64,000 nt of DNA from NCBI RefSeq assembly GCF_003285265.1, contig NZ_CP030239.1, positions 1 through 64,000 on the forward strand. The letters run 5' to 3'. Shown one piece after another: positions 52,572 to 64,000 of this stretch (positions are counted from its first letter, which is position 1; each line of letters opens with the position of its first letter). The position numbers and the translations under genes were made by a program. The stretch is from Paracoccus mutanolyticus (lineage in GTDB: Bacteria; Pseudomonadota; Alphaproteobacteria; Rhodobacterales; Rhodobacteraceae). A model generated the notes under the pieces. That model did no database searches. It was not told the origin of the DNA and worked only from the letters and a program-made list of their open reading frames with translations.

Positions 52572-53888
52572 TCAACGCCGGGCAATATCCCCCCGGCGCG
52601 GCAGTTCCTGCGGCAGCGGACGCCCCTCGACCACGGCGCGCCAGATGCGCTCCACCTGCCCCGCCTTGGCGGCCCATGTGAAATCACGCATGACCCGCGC
52701 CCGCCCAGCCTTGGCCATCCCCGGCAATACCCCGGGATCGTCAGCCAGCGCCAGCAGCCGTTCGCGCAACGCCGCCACGATCTCGGGGCGGCGGCCCAGC
52801 GGGATGCGGAACCCCGTCGCGTCGTCCACCAGTTCGCCCGGGCCGGCATAGTCCACCACCACCGGCACCACACCAAGCGCCATCGCCTCCAGCACCACGC
52901 CGCCGCCGAATTCGCGGACCGAGGGAAAGACCATCACCTGAGCCCGCGCCGCGACCGACTGCACCGCGCCATGGTCCATCCAGCCGTGCATGGTCACGGC
53001 ACTGCCGACGGCCTCGCGCTCGATCAGCGCGCTCAAGTCCTCGGCCTGTGGCCCATCGCCGATGATGTCCAACGTCAGCCGCCCGTCGCGCAGCAGCGGC
53101 AGCGCCGCCTCGATCGCCATGTCCGCGCCCTTGTAGGGCACCAGTCGGCCGATAAAGCAGCCCCGCAGCGGCACCACGCCCGGCTGCGGTGCGACCAGGC
53201 TGAAGCGCGCGGGGTCGATGGCGTTCTCGGGCAGCCAGACCGTCTTGCCGTTATGCCGCGCCGGAATCTCGGACAGGGTATGCTCGGAGCCGCAGATGAT
53301 CGCGCTTGCCGCCGCCAGCGTCGCGCCGCGTCCCGGAATCGCCTTGTAGGCGCCCCGGACATAGGACAGCCATTCCTTTTCGCGCCGCCGCTCGCTGTCG
53401 AAACCGCGCGGCCAGGGTACGCCGCCGTTCAGAGGCCCCATGACAAAGGGCACTCCCGCCCGCTTGCAGCGCGCCGCGATCAGGCTGTTGGCGGTCGGCG
53501 TCAGCGGCGTCACCCGGTGCACGATGTCATAGTCGCCCTTCCGAATGCCCGCGCCAAAGCGCCGCCAGACCAGCCGCTCGAAATAGCCGTAGCCCAGCGA
53601 GGTGACGGCGGTCTTCATCGTCCAGCCGACGCCCTTGCCGAAGGACAGCCGCTCGGCCAGCGTCCACAAGGGCGCGGCCAGCTTCTCGCTGTCGATGGCG
53701 GTAAAATCGCGCCCTTCGACCAGCCCGGCGCGCAGAAAGGCGTCGCGGTTCCTGACCTGCGTCACGATGTGGACATCGGCCACGTCGCGCAGCGCATTCG
53801 ACAGCGACCAGCCGATCAGCGGCACCGACACCCATTCGGGGTTCGCCGCCTCAGCGATGACCAGGGCCTTCAAACGCCGTTCCACCAT
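52572..53888 (-). CDS. GT4-family glycosyltransferase
   Basis: A 438-residue GT-B glycosyltransferase. The donor-binding domain is clear: GCFIGRLVPYKGADMAIEAA, LDIIGDGPQAEDLSALIE, and FPSVREFGGGVVLEAMALGV with the EX7E-type glutamates. The N-terminal acceptor domain includes HRVTPLTPTANSLIAARC. I used the Met at 53888 (MVERRLKALVI); a Met at 53957 would add an arginine-rich stretch. Probably acts in surface polysaccharide or glycolipid synthesis; no partner genes adjacent. Complete. Confidence 0.87.
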   Translation of the reverse strand: MVERRLKALVIAEAANPEWVSVPLIGWSLSNALRDVADVHIVTQVRNRDAFLRAGLVEGRDFTAIDSEKLAAPLWTLAERLSFGKGVGWTMKTAVTSLGYGYFERLVWRRFGAGIRKGDYDIVHRVTPLTPTANSLIAARCKRAGVPFVMGPLNGGVPWPRGFDSERRREKEWLSYVRGAYKAIPGRGATLAAASAIICGSEHTLSEIPARHNGKTVWLPENAIDPARFSLVAPQPGVVPLRGCFIGRLVPYKGADMAIEAALPLLRDGRLTLDIIGDGPQAEDLSALIEREAVGSAVTMHGWMDHGAVQSVAARAQVMVFPSVREFGGGVVLEAMALGVVPVVVDYAGPGELVDDATGFRIPLGRRPEIVAALRERLLALADDPGVLPGMAKAGRARVMRDFTWAAKAGQVERIWRAVVEGRPLPQELPRRGDIARR

Positions 53889-53977
53889 ATTCCGCACCCC
53901 GCGACCTGCCTCCGCTTGCCGTCCCCCCGAAATCCCGTCAAGCGGAAATCGGCGCAAAATTTTCCGCAGCCGTCCCG

Positions 53978-54006
53978 TTGACAGAAATCGCGCACCGGCC
54001 TAGATC
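53978..54006 (+). promoter_or_regulatory. Promoter of groESL
   Basis: TTGACA, exactly 17 bases, TAGATC, placed so that transcription starts at the beginning of the CIRCE repeat. Confidence 0.75.
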
Positions 54007-54013
54007 AACGCCA

Positions 54014-54040
54014 CTGGCACTCACCAAGACCGAGTGCCAA
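54014..54040 (+). promoter_or_regulatory. CIRCE operator (HrcA site)
   Basis: TGGCACTC, nine bases, GAGTGCCA, matching the CIRCE consensus TTAGCACTC-N9-GAGTGCTAA with small deviations at the outer ends. HrcA bound here represses groESL until heat shock. Confidence 0.92.
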
Positions 54041-54075
54041 CACCATACAGCAACCTGTAACACCGGAGTGTTCAC

Positions 54076-54363
54076 ATGGCTTTCAAACCGCTGCACGACC
54101 GCGTTCTGGTCCGTCGCGTCCAGTCGGACGAGAAAACCAAGGGCGGCCTGATCATCCCCGACAGCGCCAAGGAAAAGCCCGCCGAGGGCGAGATCATCGC
54201 CGTGGGCGAAGGCGCGCGCAAGGACTCGGGCGAACTGATCGCACCGTCGGTCAAGGCCGGTGATCGCGTTCTCTTCGGCAAATGGTCGGGCACCGAGGTC
54301 ACGATCGACGGCGAAGAACTGCTGATCATGAAGGAAAGCGACATCCTGGGCATCATCGCCTGA
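54076..54363 (+). CDS. groES: Co-chaperonin GroES
   Basis: A 95-residue chaperonin lid. [20 protein letters not shown] with the mobile loop ([15 protein letters not shown]) and the end DILGIIA are characteristic. Complete; 38 bases before groEL, with its own transcription from the CIRCE promoter. Confidence 0.97.
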   Translation: MAFKPLHDRVLVRRVQSDEKTKGGLIIPDSAKEKPAEGEIIAVGEGARKDSGELIAPSVKAGDRVLFGKWSGTEVTIDGEELLIMKESDILGIIA

Positions 54364-54380
54364 TCGTCCCCTTCGCTTAA

Positions 54381-56039
<1,659 letters not shown>

Positions 56040-56064
56040 TCAGCCCGCCTCTGGCGAAACACAG

Positions 56065-56090
56065 GGCCGTCCCGTAAGGGGCGGCCTTTT
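56065..56090 (+). terminator. Intrinsic terminator after groESL
   Basis: GGCCGTCCC-GTAA-GGGGCGGCC followed by TTTT, with one G-U pair in the stem. Confidence 0.85.
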
Positions 56091-56144
56091 CCGTTGGCGT
56101 TCGGGGAACAGTCGTGACGCGCGGACCTGCTGGGCCCCGGCCCC

Positions 56145-59100
56145 CTATTCCTCCAGCACCTCCAGCACCCCCGGGATGACGCGCAGCGCCTGGCGCGCCG
56201 GCGTCGTCAGGGGCGCATCCTCGGTGATCTCGATGTCGACCAGGTCCTCGCCGTCCTTCAGCCGCAGGGTGATGGGGCCGCGGGCGCGCGAGGGGGCGTT
56301 GACCTCGGTCTGGATGCGGGCCAGCGCCTCGGCGATCATCGGCACGGCGTCGAGGCCGGCGATTTCCACCGCCAGCCGGTTCGCGCCCGCGTCGGCCACC
56401 GCCTGATCCAGCGGCGTGACCGAGCGCGCGAGCAGCTTGACCTGCTCGCCCGAAGGCTCGACCTGCACCTGAAGCACCACGTTCGCGCCGGGTTCCAGAT
56501 GCTGGCGGTGGGCGTCCAGCGTGTCGGAAAACACCGTCACCTCGTACATGCCGGTGGGGTCGGACAGGCCGACGAAGGCAAAGCGCGTGCCGCGCGCGGA
56601 CTTCTTTTCCGCCCGGAAGGCCACCGTGCCGGCCAGCGAGGCGACCAGCGCCCCATCAAGCGCGGCCTGCGTCACCTCGGCCAAGGTCTGGACGTTCTTG
56701 CGACGCAGCGCCGGCAGGTAATCGTCCAGCGGATGGCCCGACAGGTAGAACCCGATCGCGGCGTGCTCCTCGGCCAGCTTTTCGGTCGGCAGCCAGACCG
56801 GCGCGGTCACCGGACGGGGCGGCGGCAGATCCTCGCCCCCACCGAACAGCGAGGACTGGGACGAGGCCGCGGCCTCTTGCACCGCCGCCGACCAGGCGAC
56901 CAGACCATCTAGCGATTTCAGGACCTTGCAGCGGTTTTCCTCGAGGCAGTCAAAGGCCCCTGCCCGCGCCAGCATCTCCAGCGGGCGCTTGCCCACGCGC
57001 TTCATGTCCACGCGCCGGGCAAAATCCAGCATGTCGCGGAAGGGCCGGTCGCCCCGTGCCTCGGTGATCAGCTTCATCGCCTCGGCCCCCACGCCCTTGA
57101 GCGCGCCCAAGGCATAGTGGATGCGCCCGTCCCGCACGCTGAAGGTGGCAAGCGAGCGGTTGACGCAGGGCGGCACCGTCTCGATCCCCATACGGTCGGC
57201 CTCGCGCTTGTAGACGGCCAGCTTGTCGGTCAGGTGGATATCGCAGTTCATCACCGCGGCCATGAACTCGACCGGGTGGTTGGCCTTCAGCCAGGCGGTC
57301 TGATAGCTGACGACCGCATAGGCCGCGGCATGCGACTTGTTGAAGCCGTAGTTCGCGAATTTCTCAAGAAGGTCAAAGACCTCTCCGGCTTTCTTCGCGT
57401 CGATTCCCTGCTTCTTGCAGCCTTCGACGAACTTCGGCCGCTCCTTGGCCATCTCCTCGGCGATCTTCTTGCCCATGGCGCGGCGCAAGAGGTCCGCGCC
57501 GCCCAGAGAATAGCCCGCCATGACCTGGGCGATCTGCATCACCTGTTCCTGATAGACGATGATGCCCTGCGTCTCGGCCAGGATCGGATCGATGGTCGGG
57601 TGCAGCGATTCCAGCGGCCGCAACCCGTTCTTGACCTCGCAATAGGTCGGGATGTTCTCCATCGGGCCAGGACGATAAAGCGCGACCAGAGCGACGATGT
57701 CCTCGATGCAGGTCGGCTTCATGCGGCGTAGTGCGTCCATCATGCCCGAGCTTTCCACCTGGAACACGGCGACGGTGCGAGCGCTGGCGAACAGATCATA
57801 GCTGGCCTTGTCGTCCAGCGGGATCAGGTTGATCTGGTTTTCGGCCCCCTTGGCGGGTTCGTACAACACGCGCCCATCGGCGGCGACATGCAGCGGCCGG
57901 CCGCCGCCGTTGATCAGATCGACGGCGTTCTGGATGACCGTCAGGGTCTTCAGGCCCAGGAAGTCGAACTTGACCAACCCGGCCTGTTCGACCCATTTCA
58001 TGTTGAACTGCGTCGCCGGCATGTCGGACGCCGGGTCGCGGTAAAGCGGCACCAGCCGGTGCAGCGGCCGGTCCCCGATCACCACCCCCGCCGCATGGGT
58101 CGAGGCGTTCCTGAGCAGCCCTTCCAGCTTGGCCGCATAGTCCAGCAGCCGGCCCACGACCTCTTCCTTCGCGGCCTCGCGCAGCCGGGGTTCGTCCGCA
58201 AGGGCTTTGGTCACGCTTACGGGCTTGACCCCTTCGACCGGGATCATCTTGGACAGGCGGTCGACCTGGCCGAACGGCAGTTGCAACACGCGTCCCACGT
58301 CGCGCACCGCGGCCTTGGACAGCAGCGCGCCGAAGGTGATGATCTGGCCCACCTTGTCGCGACCGTATTTCTCCTGGACATACTGGATCACCTCCTCGCG
58401 GCGATCCATGCAGAAGTCGATGTCGAAGTCCGGCATCGACACCCGCTCCGGGTTCAGGAAGCGTTCGAACAGCAGGCTGTAGCGCAAGGGGTCGAGGTCG
58501 GTGATGGTCAGCGCATAGGCCACCAGCGAACCCGCGCCCGAGCCCCGCCCCGGCCCGACCGGGATGCCGTGGTCCTTGGCCCATTTGATGAAATCGGCCA
58601 CGATCAGGAAATATCCGGGAAAGCCCATCTGCTCGATGATGCCCAGTTCGAACCGCAGGCGTTCCTCGTATTCCTCGACCGGGACCGCGTGGGGGATGAT
58701 GGCCAGACGCGCGCGCAGGCCCTCCCAGGCCTGGCGGCGCAATTCCTCGACCTCGTCATCGGCGAAACGCGGCAGGATCGGCTTGCGCTTGCTGACGGCA
58801 AAGGCACAGCGGCGGGCGATTTCGACGGTGTTTTCGATCGCCTCGGGCAGGTCGGCGAACAGCGTCGCCATTTCCGCCTGCGACTTGAAGTAATGCTGCG
58901 GCGTCAGCCGGCGGCGCGGCGCGGTCTGGTCGACATAGGCCCGTTCGGAAATGCAGATCAGCGCGTCATGGGCGGCGTAAAGGTCCGATTTCGGGAAATA
59001 GACGTCGTTCGTCGCAACCAGCGGCAGGCCCAGGTCATAGGCAATGTCGATCATGCCGCCCTCGGCCGCCTGCTCTTCGGGAAGCGGGCGGCCCTCGGCG

Positions 59101-59615
59101 TCGTGGTGGCGCTGCAGTTCGACGTAAAGCCGGGTCGGAAAGGCGGCGGCGAGCCGTTCGACCAGCGCGCGGGCCTCGGGCTGGCGGCCCTGGGCGACCA
59201 GCAGGCCGACCGGACCCAGGGGGCCGCCGGTCAGGCAGATCAGGCCCTCGGCATGGGCCTCGAGTTCGTCGACCGTGACATGGGGCAGCGCGCCGCCGTC
59301 GCGCAGGTAAAGGCATGTCGAAAGTGCCATGAGATTAAGCCAGCCTGCCTCGTTCTGCGCCAGCAGGACGATGGGTGCCGTAACGTCAGCGGCCAGCGTC
59401 ACCTGGCAGCCCACGATGGGCTGGATGCCGTAATCCTGCGCCTTGACGGAAAACTCCAGCGCCGCGAACAGCGCGTTGGTGTCGGTCAGGGCGACGGCCG
59501 GCATGCCGTTTTGCGCAGCCAGATCGGGCAGTTTCTTCACGGGCACCGCCCCCTCCAGCAGGGAATGCTCGGAATGGGTGCGCAGGTGGATGAATCGGGG
59601 GGTGTTCTCGGCCAT
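56145..59615 (-). CDS. dnaE: DNA polymerase III alpha subunit
   Basis: A 1,156-residue replicative polymerase. The N-terminal PHP domain (FIHLRTHSEHSLLEGAVPVK), the catalytic aspartates in RVSMPDFDIDFCMDRREEVI, the helix-hairpin-helix region and a C-terminal OB fold (VVLQVQVEPSGEQVKLLARS) are all in place and in one frame. At 3.5 kb it is the longest gene with no break, in contrast to many shorter neighbours. Confidence 0.97.
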   Translation of the reverse strand: MAENTPRFIHLRTHSEHSLLEGAVPVKKLPDLAAQNGMPAVALTDTNALFAALEFSVKAQDYGIQPIVGCQVTLAADVTAPIVLLAQNEAGWLNLMALSTCLYLRDGGALPHVTVDELEAHAEGLICLTGGPLGPVGLLVAQGRQPEARALVERLAAAFPTRLYVELQRHHDAEGRPLPEEQAAEGGMIDIAYDLGLPLVATNDVYFPKSDLYAAHDALICISERAYVDQTAPRRRLTPQHYFKSQAEMATLFADLPEAIENTVEIARRCAFAVSKRKPILPRFADDEVEELRRQAWEGLRARLAIIPHAVPVEEYEERLRFELGIIEQMGFPGYFLIVADFIKWAKDHGIPVGPGRGSGAGSLVAYALTITDLDPLRYSLLFERFLNPERVSMPDFDIDFCMDRREEVIQYVQEKYGRDKVGQIITFGALLSKAAVRDVGRVLQLPFGQVDRLSKMIPVEGVKPVSVTKALADEPRLREAAKEEVVGRLLDYAAKLEGLLRNASTHAAGVVIGDRPLHRLVPLYRDPASDMPATQFNMKWVEQAGLVKFDFLGLKTLTVIQNAVDLINGGGRPLHVAADGRVLYEPAKGAENQINLIPLDDKASYDLFASARTVAVFQVESSGMMDALRRMKPTCIEDIVALVALYRPGPMENIPTYCEVKNGLRPLESLHPTIDPILAETQGIIVYQEQVMQIAQVMAGYSLGGADLLRRAMGKKIAEEMAKERPKFVEGCKKQGIDAKKAGEVFDLLEKFANYGFNKSHAAAYAVVSYQTAWLKANHPVEFMAAVMNCDIHLTDKLAVYKREADRMGIETVPPCVNRSLATFSVRDGRIHYALGALKGVGAEAMKLITEARGDRPFRDMLDFARRVDMKRVGKRPLEMLARAGAFDCLEENRCKVLKSLDGLVAWSAAVQEAAASSQSSLFGGGEDLPPPRPVTAPVWLPTEKLAEEHAAIGFYLSGHPLDDYLPALRRKNVQTLAEVTQAALDGALVASLAGTVAFRAEKKSARGTRFAFVGLSDPTGMYEVTVFSDTLDAHRQHLEPGANVVLQVQVEPSGEQVKLLARSVTPLDQAVADAGANRLAVEIAGLDAVPMIAEALARIQTEVNAPSRARGPITLRLKDGEDLVDIEITEDAPLTTPARQALRVIPGVLEVLEE

Positions 59616-59708
59616 GGGGGTTATCTAGGCCCTGCCTGTCCAACTGTGCAATTGCCCCCCGGCGGAAAACCGCTAAGACTTGGGCCAAAACCAGGCAGGG
59701 ACGTGACA

Positions 59709-61207
59709 GTGAACGAGATTTTCCGGGCCGAGGGCCTGGGCAAGACCTATCCCGGCGTGCGCGCGAACGACGATATCGGCTTTTCCGTCGGCGCGGGCGA
59801 GATCCACGCCCTGCTGGGCGAGAACGGCGCCGGAAAGTCCACCCTGGTCAAGATGATCTACGGGCTGGTGCGGCCCGACGAGGGCGCGATGACCCTGCTG
59901 GGCGCGCCCCATGCCCCGGCCGATCCCCGCGCGGCCCGGGCTGCGGGCGTCGCCATGGTGTTTCAGCATTTCAGCCTGTTCGACGCGCTGACGGTGGCCG
60001 AAAACGTCGCCCTGGGGATGGAGAACCCGCCGCCGCGCGCCGTGCTGTCGCGCCGCATCGCCGAGGTTTCGGCCGCCTACGGCCTGCCGCTGGACCCAGG
60101 CCGCCGCATCGCCAGCCTGTCGGCGGGCGAACGCCAGCGGGTCGAGATCGTGCGCTGCCTGCTGCAGGACCCGCGCCTGCTGATCATGGACGAACCGACC
60201 GCGTCCTGACCCCTCAGGAGGCCGAGATCCTGTTCGCCACGCTGCGCCAACTGGCCGCGCAGGGCACGGCGATCCTTTATATCAGCCACAAGCTCGACGA
60301 GATCCGCACCCATTGCGACCGCGCCACCATCCTGCGTCACGGCAAGGTCGTGGGCACCGTCGATCCCCGCGCCCATTCGGCGCGCGCATTGGCCGCGATG
60401 ATGGTCGGGGCCGAAATGCGGGTGATCGACCGATCCGGCCGCAAGCCGGGGGCCGAGGTGCTGCGGGTCTCGGGCCTGTCGGCGGGCGCGCTGAAGGGCG
60501 TCGGCCTGACCCTGCGCGGGGGCGAGATCCTGGGCATCGGCGGCGTCGCCGGCAACGGGCAAGAGGATCTGCTGGCCGCTCTGTCGGGCGAAGCCCCGAC
60601 CCCGCCCGGCACCGTCGCGCTGGATGGCGCGGACCTGTCCGCCCAGGGACCCGAGGCGCGCCGCAAGGCCGGATTGCTGTCGGCGCCCGAGGACCGGCTG
60701 GGCCATGCCGCCGTGCCCGAATTCTCGCTGGCCGAGAACACTTTGCTGACCGCAGGGATGCGGCAGGGCATCGTGCGTCATGGCTTGGTCGATCATGCCG
60801 GCGCGCGCCGTTTTGCGGAACGGGTGATCGCCGCCTTCGACGTGCGCACCCCCGGTCCGGGAACGGCGGCCGGGGCGCTGTCGGGCGGCAACCTGCAGAA
60901 ATTCGTCATCGGGCGCGAGGTCCTGGGTCAGCCCCGGGTGCTGGTGGTGAACCAGCCGACCTGGGGCGTCGATGCCGGGGCCGCCGCTGCGATCCGCCAG
61001 GCGCTGCTGGATCTGGCGGCGCAGGGCGCGGGCATCATCGTCATCAGCCAGGACCTGGACGAGCTGCTGGAACTGTCCGACCGCTTCTGCGCGCTGAACG
61101 AGGGGCGCCTTTCGGCCCCGCGCCCGACCGAAGGGCTGACCATCGAGGAGATCGGCCTGATGCTGGGCGGCGCCCATGGCATGGAGGTGGCCCATGTTCC
61201 GGCTTGA
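59709..61207 (+). CDS. ATPase of a BMP-type ABC importer, with one frame break
   Basis: Dual ABC ATPase of the CUT2/simple-sugar and nucleoside uptake class. First domain: LGENGAGKSTLVKMIYGL, SLSAGERQRVEIVRCLLQ, LLIMDEPTA. One base is missing near 60205 just after that Walker B; the frame then gives VLTPQEAEILFATLRQLAAQ and the second domain with degenerate Walker A (GGVAGNGQEDLL) and LSGGNLQKFVIGREV. GTG start at 59709 is preferred because AGGGA sits eight to nine bases before it; GTG at 59703 is too close. Overlaps the next gene by 14 bases. Confidence 0.9.
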
Positions 61208-62267
61208 GCCGCGCGCAAGCGCGCCATTGGGCTGGCAGATCGCCACGCCCGTCCTGGCCGTCCTGGCCACCATGCTGGTCGGCGGCGCGCTGTTCGCCGC
61301 CATGGGCTTCGATCCGGTCGCCTCGATCCGCACCATCTTCTGGGATCCGCTGTTCGGCCCCGCGGCCGGCTATTCGCGCCCGCAACTGCTGGTCAAGGCC
61401 GGGCCGCTGATCCTGATCGCCTGCGGTCTTGCCCTGGGCTTTCGCGCCGGCATCTGGAACATCGGCGCCGAGGGCCAGTATATCATCGGCGGCATCTGCG
61501 GCGCGGCGGTCGCGCTGGCGGCCTATCCGCTGGACGCCTTCTGGATCTTTCCGGCCATGATCCTGGGCGGGGCGCTTGGCGGCTGGGCCTGGGGCATGAT
61601 CCCGGCGATGCTGCGCAACTGGTTCGGCGCCTCGGAAATCCTGGTGTCGCTGATGCTGGTCTATGTCGCGCAGAAGGTCGCGGCCTGGATGGCCTTCGGC
61701 CCGATGAAGAACCCCGAGGGCTTCAACTTCCCCGGCTCGCGCAATCTGCAGCAATACCCCGCCGCCTCGAACCCGGAGCTGATCGCGGGCACCGGCCTGC
61801 ACTGGGGCGGCATCGCCGCGATCCTGGCGCTGGCGCTGACCTGGTTCGTCATGTCGCGCCACATCCTGGGCTTTCACATCCGCACGGCCGGCGCGGCACC
61901 CCGCGCCGCGCGCTTTGCCGGCGTCCGGCCGCAGCGGCTGGTCGCGCTGTGTCTGGGCGTCTCGGGCGCGCTCGCAGGGCTTGCGGGCCTGTTCGAGGTC
62001 GCGGGCCCGGCGGGCCAGATCACGGAAAGCTTCGGCTCGGGCTATGGCTTCACCGCGATCATCGTGGCCTTCCTGGGCCGGCTGCACCCCTTGGGCATCC
62101 TGCTGGCCGGCCTGCTGATGGCGCTGACCTATATCGGGGGCGAGCTGGCGCAGATGATGCTGAACCTGCCGGCCGCCACCGTGCAGGTGTTCCAGGGGAT
62201 GCTGCTGTTCTTCCTGCTGGGCTTCGACCTGCTGACCCGGTACCGCATTCGCCGGAGGCGCGCATGA
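61194..62267 (+). CDS. Permease of a BMP-type ABC importer (first)
   Basis: A 357-residue BPD_transp_2 permease with about nine helices; FRAGIWNIGAEGQYIIGGIC, FGASEILVSLMLVYVAQKVA and GRLHPLGILLAGLLMALTYI are the family blocks. Relatives (YufP/NupP, PnrC) carry purine nucleosides. The start at 61194 overlaps the ATPase gene; the stop overlaps the next permease (ATGA). Complete. Confidence 0.92.
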   Translation: MFRLEPRASAPLGWQIATPVLAVLATMLVGGALFAAMGFDPVASIRTIFWDPLFGPAAGYSRPQLLVKAGPLILIACGLALGFRAGIWNIGAEGQYIIGGICGAAVALAAYPLDAFWIFPAMILGGALGGWAWGMIPAMLRNWFGASEILVSLMLVYVAQKVAAWMAFGPMKNPEGFNFPGSRNLQQYPAASNPELIAGTGLHWGGIAAILALALTWFVMSRHILGFHIRTAGAAPRAARFAGVRPQRLVALCLGVSGALAGLAGLFEVAGPAGQITESFGSGYGFTAIIVAFLGRLHPLGILLAGLLMALTYIGGELAQMMLNLPAATVQVFQGMLLFFLLGFDLLTRYRIRRRRA

Positions 62268-63140
62268 TCGACCCGCTGTCCGTATTCCTGCTGTTGCTGG
62301 GGGCCGCCACCCCGATCCTGTTCGCGGCCCTGGGCGAGCTGGTCGTCGAACGCGCCGGCGTGCTGAACCTGGGGGTCGAGGGCATGATGATCGGCGGCGC
62401 GCTGGCGGGCTTTGCCGCCGCCGATGCCACCGGCAGCCCGGCGGCGGGCTTTGTCGCGGCGGCGGGCGCCGGCGCCGCGCTGGCCATGCTGTTCGCGTGA
62501 TGACGCAATACCTGCTGTCGAACCAGGTGGCGACCGGCCTTGCGCTGGTGCTGTTCGGCCTGGGCCTGACCGCGATGTTCGGCAAGCCCTATGAAGGCGT
62601 CAAGGCCCCCGCCATGATGGCCGGTCCCCTGGGCCTGAACTGGATGATCTGGCTGGGCCTTGCGCTGGTGCCGGCGATCTGGTGGTTCCTGATGCGCTCG
62701 CGCCCGGGCCTGATCCTGCGTGCGGTGGGTGAAAACCACGATGCCGCGCATGGGCTGGGCTATCCGGTGCGCGCGCGCATCCTGGCGCTGGCCTTTGGCG
62801 GCGCGCTGGCGGGCATGGGCGGGGCCTATGTCTCGATCGCGACGGGCTGCAATGGCCAGGGCATGACCGCCGGCGCCGGCTGGATCACCGGCCATCGTCA
62901 TCTTCTCGGTCATGGCACTCCTACGACGACCCGATGGGCCTGGCTGTTCGGCGGCATTTTCCGTGTGCAGCTGCGCCGCAGGCGGCGGGCGTCGCCGTGC
63001 CGGTCCAGCTTCTCAGCATGGCGCCCTATCTGGCGACGATCCTGGTTCTGGTGCTGATCTCGGCCCGCCAGAAATTCGGCCGTTCGGGCGGGACGGCGGC
63101 CCCCGGCTCGCTGGGCAAACCCTTTCACGCGCTCCGCTAG
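62264..63140 (+). CDS. Permease of a BMP-type ABC importer (second), with frame breaks
   Basis: Second permease, about 295-320 residues once repaired. It opens MIDPLSVFLLLLGAATPILF and ELVVERAGVLNLGVEGMMIG, shifts near 62498 to TQYLLSNQVATGLALVLFGL and AVGENHDAAHGLGYPVRARI, and shifts again more than once between about 62845 and 62990 before QAAGVAVPVQLLSMAPYLAT. The last stretch of breaks is dense and I cannot restore it by one base alone. Confidence 0.85.
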
Positions 63141-63160
63141 CGCCCTATCAGGAGACCCCT

Positions 63161-64000
63161 ATGAAACGCAGAACCCTTCTTGGCAGCGCGGCGGCGCTTG
63201 TGGCGGCATCCACCCTGCCGAGCCTTGCGCAGGAAGAAAAGCTGAAGGTCGGCTTCATCTATGTCGGCCCCGTGGGCGACGGCGGCTGGACCTTCCAGCA
63301 CGACCTGGCCCGCAAGGCCGTGGTCGAGAAATACGGCGACCGGGTCGAGACCACCTTCATCGAAAGCGTACCCGAAGGCGCCGACGCCGAACGCGCCATC
63401 ACCCAGCTGGCCCTGTCCGGCCACAAGCTGATCTTCACCACCAGCTTCGGCTTCATGGATGCCACCATCAACGTCGCCAAGAAATTCCCCGACGTGAAGT
63501 TCGAGCACGCCACCGGCTACAAGACGGCCGAGAACGTCGCGACCTATGACGCCCGCTTCTATGAAGGCCGCGCGGTCATGGGCACCATCGCGGGCCGCAT
63601 GACCAAGTCGAACAAGATCGGCTATATCGGCAGCTTCCCGATCCCCGAGGTGATCCAGGGCATCAACTCGTCCTTCATCCACGCCCGCAAGGTGAACCCG
63701 GACGTCGAGATGAAGGTGGTCTGGGCCTATACCTGGTTCGACCCCGCGAAAGAGGCCGATGCCGCCGCCGCCCTGATCGCCGAGGGCGTGGACGTGATCC
63801 TGCAGCACACCGACTCGACCGCGCCGCTTGCCAAGGCGCAAGAGGCCGGCGCCATCGGGTTCGGCCAGGCCAGCGACATGGCGGCCTTCAAGCCGACGCC
63901 GCGGGTGTCCGCGATCATCGACAACTGGGCGCCCTATTACATCAAGCGCGTGGGCGAGGTGCTGGACGGCACCTGGAAGTCGCATTCGGTCTGGCTGGGC
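63161..64000 (+). CDS. BMP-family substrate-binding lipoprotein-like protein (3' truncated by window)
   Basis: First 280 residues of a periplasmic binding protein for the importer. A signal peptide MKRRTLLGSAAALVAASTLP ends near LAQ (no lipobox cysteine), then KLKVGFIYVGPVGDGGWTFQ, GFGQASDMAAFKPTPRVSAI and NWAPYYIKRVGEV, the BMP/PnrA signature. Relatives bind purine nucleosides, which is the best guess for the substrate. GGAGA lies before the ATG. The gene runs past position 64000. Confidence 0.92.
   Translation, partial: MKRRTLLGSAAALVAASTLPSLAQEEKLKVGFIYVGPVGDGGWTFQHDLARKAVVEKYGDRVETTFIESVPEGADAERAITQLALSGHKLIFTTSFGFMDATINVAKKFPDVKFEHATGYKTAENVATYDARFYEGRAVMGTIAGRMTKSNKIGYIGSFPIPEVIQGINSSFIHARKVNPDVEMKVVWAYTWFDPAKEADAAAALIAEGVDVILQHTDSTAPLAKAQEAGAIGFGQASDMAAFKPTPRVSAIIDNWAPYYIKRVGEVLDGTWKSHSVWLG

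Noticed and set aside
57888-59700. Very long N-terminal extension of the BMP-type ATPase frame
   Set aside because: This part is antisense to dnaE; ATPase similarity starts only at about 59709, where a GTG and ribosome-binding site fit.
61044-62585. 513-codon minus-strand frame opposite the ABC permeases
   Set aside because: Shadow of genuine permease genes; no recognisable domain.

Overview
The window is a 64-kb piece of a high-GC chromosome from an alphaproteobacterium of the Rhodobacterales, most like Paracoccus. The evidence is the content: DUF6456 and DUF6477 neighbours, an IalB-type secreted protein, a fused ispDF, a CIRCE-controlled groESL, the HflK/HflC style, and IS5- and IS701-family elements. 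It is mostly core chromosome with no prophage, CRISPR array or obvious genomic island.

Layout. 1-7.3 kb: a partial secreted protein, then on the minus strand the peptide importer yejABEF with a GT4 glycosyltransferase as its last gene. 7.3-11 kb: DUF6456 and DUF6477 proteins, a HerA-like ATPase and a candidate small RNA. 11-20 kb: IalB protein, periplasmic protease Do, DsbA-like thiol oxidoreductase, trpF-trpB, lapA, ihfB, rpsA, cmk. 20-25.4 kb: LuxR-type regulator, rpsB-tsf, tRNA-Thr, a tiny secreted peptide, an IS5 element and an MHS-type transporter. 25.6-30.5 kb: MATE exporter, Hsp70 homologue, tenA under a TPP riboswitch, AI-2E/PerM exporter. 30.7-37.4 kb: a three-gene transglutaminase / ATP-grasp / alpha-E operon, the most unusual functional unit here. 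37.4-38.9 kb: an end-less IS701 fragment between two copies of one gene junction. 38.9-54 kb: hflK-hflC, gor, rpiA, ispDF, pgpA, a CinA-type deamidase, a threonine-aldolase-like enzyme, a YcgN protein, ribF, a MaoC hydratase, a HAD hydrolase, Mn-pyrophosphatase, small membrane or unknown proteins, TraB/GumN and a second GT4. 54-64 kb: groESL, dnaE, and a BMP-type (nucleoside-like) ABC importer that runs off the end.

Sequence quality shapes every call. About twenty genes, including essential ones (rpsA, tsf, cmk, trpB, ispDF), are split by one-base losses, mostly in G/C runs, and each reads through when one base is restored. I treat these as probable sequencing or assembly errors and annotate the full gene span, naming the break positions. 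Two genes (yejA, cmk) also carry a patch of about 100 bases unrelated to their family, and the 37.4-38.9 kb region looks like a mis-joined contig overlap filled with an IS. These are either artefacts or rare rearrangements and should be settled before any biological reading.

How the genes work together: the housekeeping blocks cover translation (rpsA, rpsB, tsf, tRNA-Thr), replication (dnaE), protein quality control (groESL, Do protease, HflKC, DsbA-like) and cofactor or isoprenoid supply (ribF, ispDF, tenA, rpiA). Transport genes (yej, BMP-type ABC, MFS, MATE, PerM) lie between them. The transglutaminase/ATP-grasp/alpha-E operon is the best candidate for a poorly described system, probably making or modifying a peptide.
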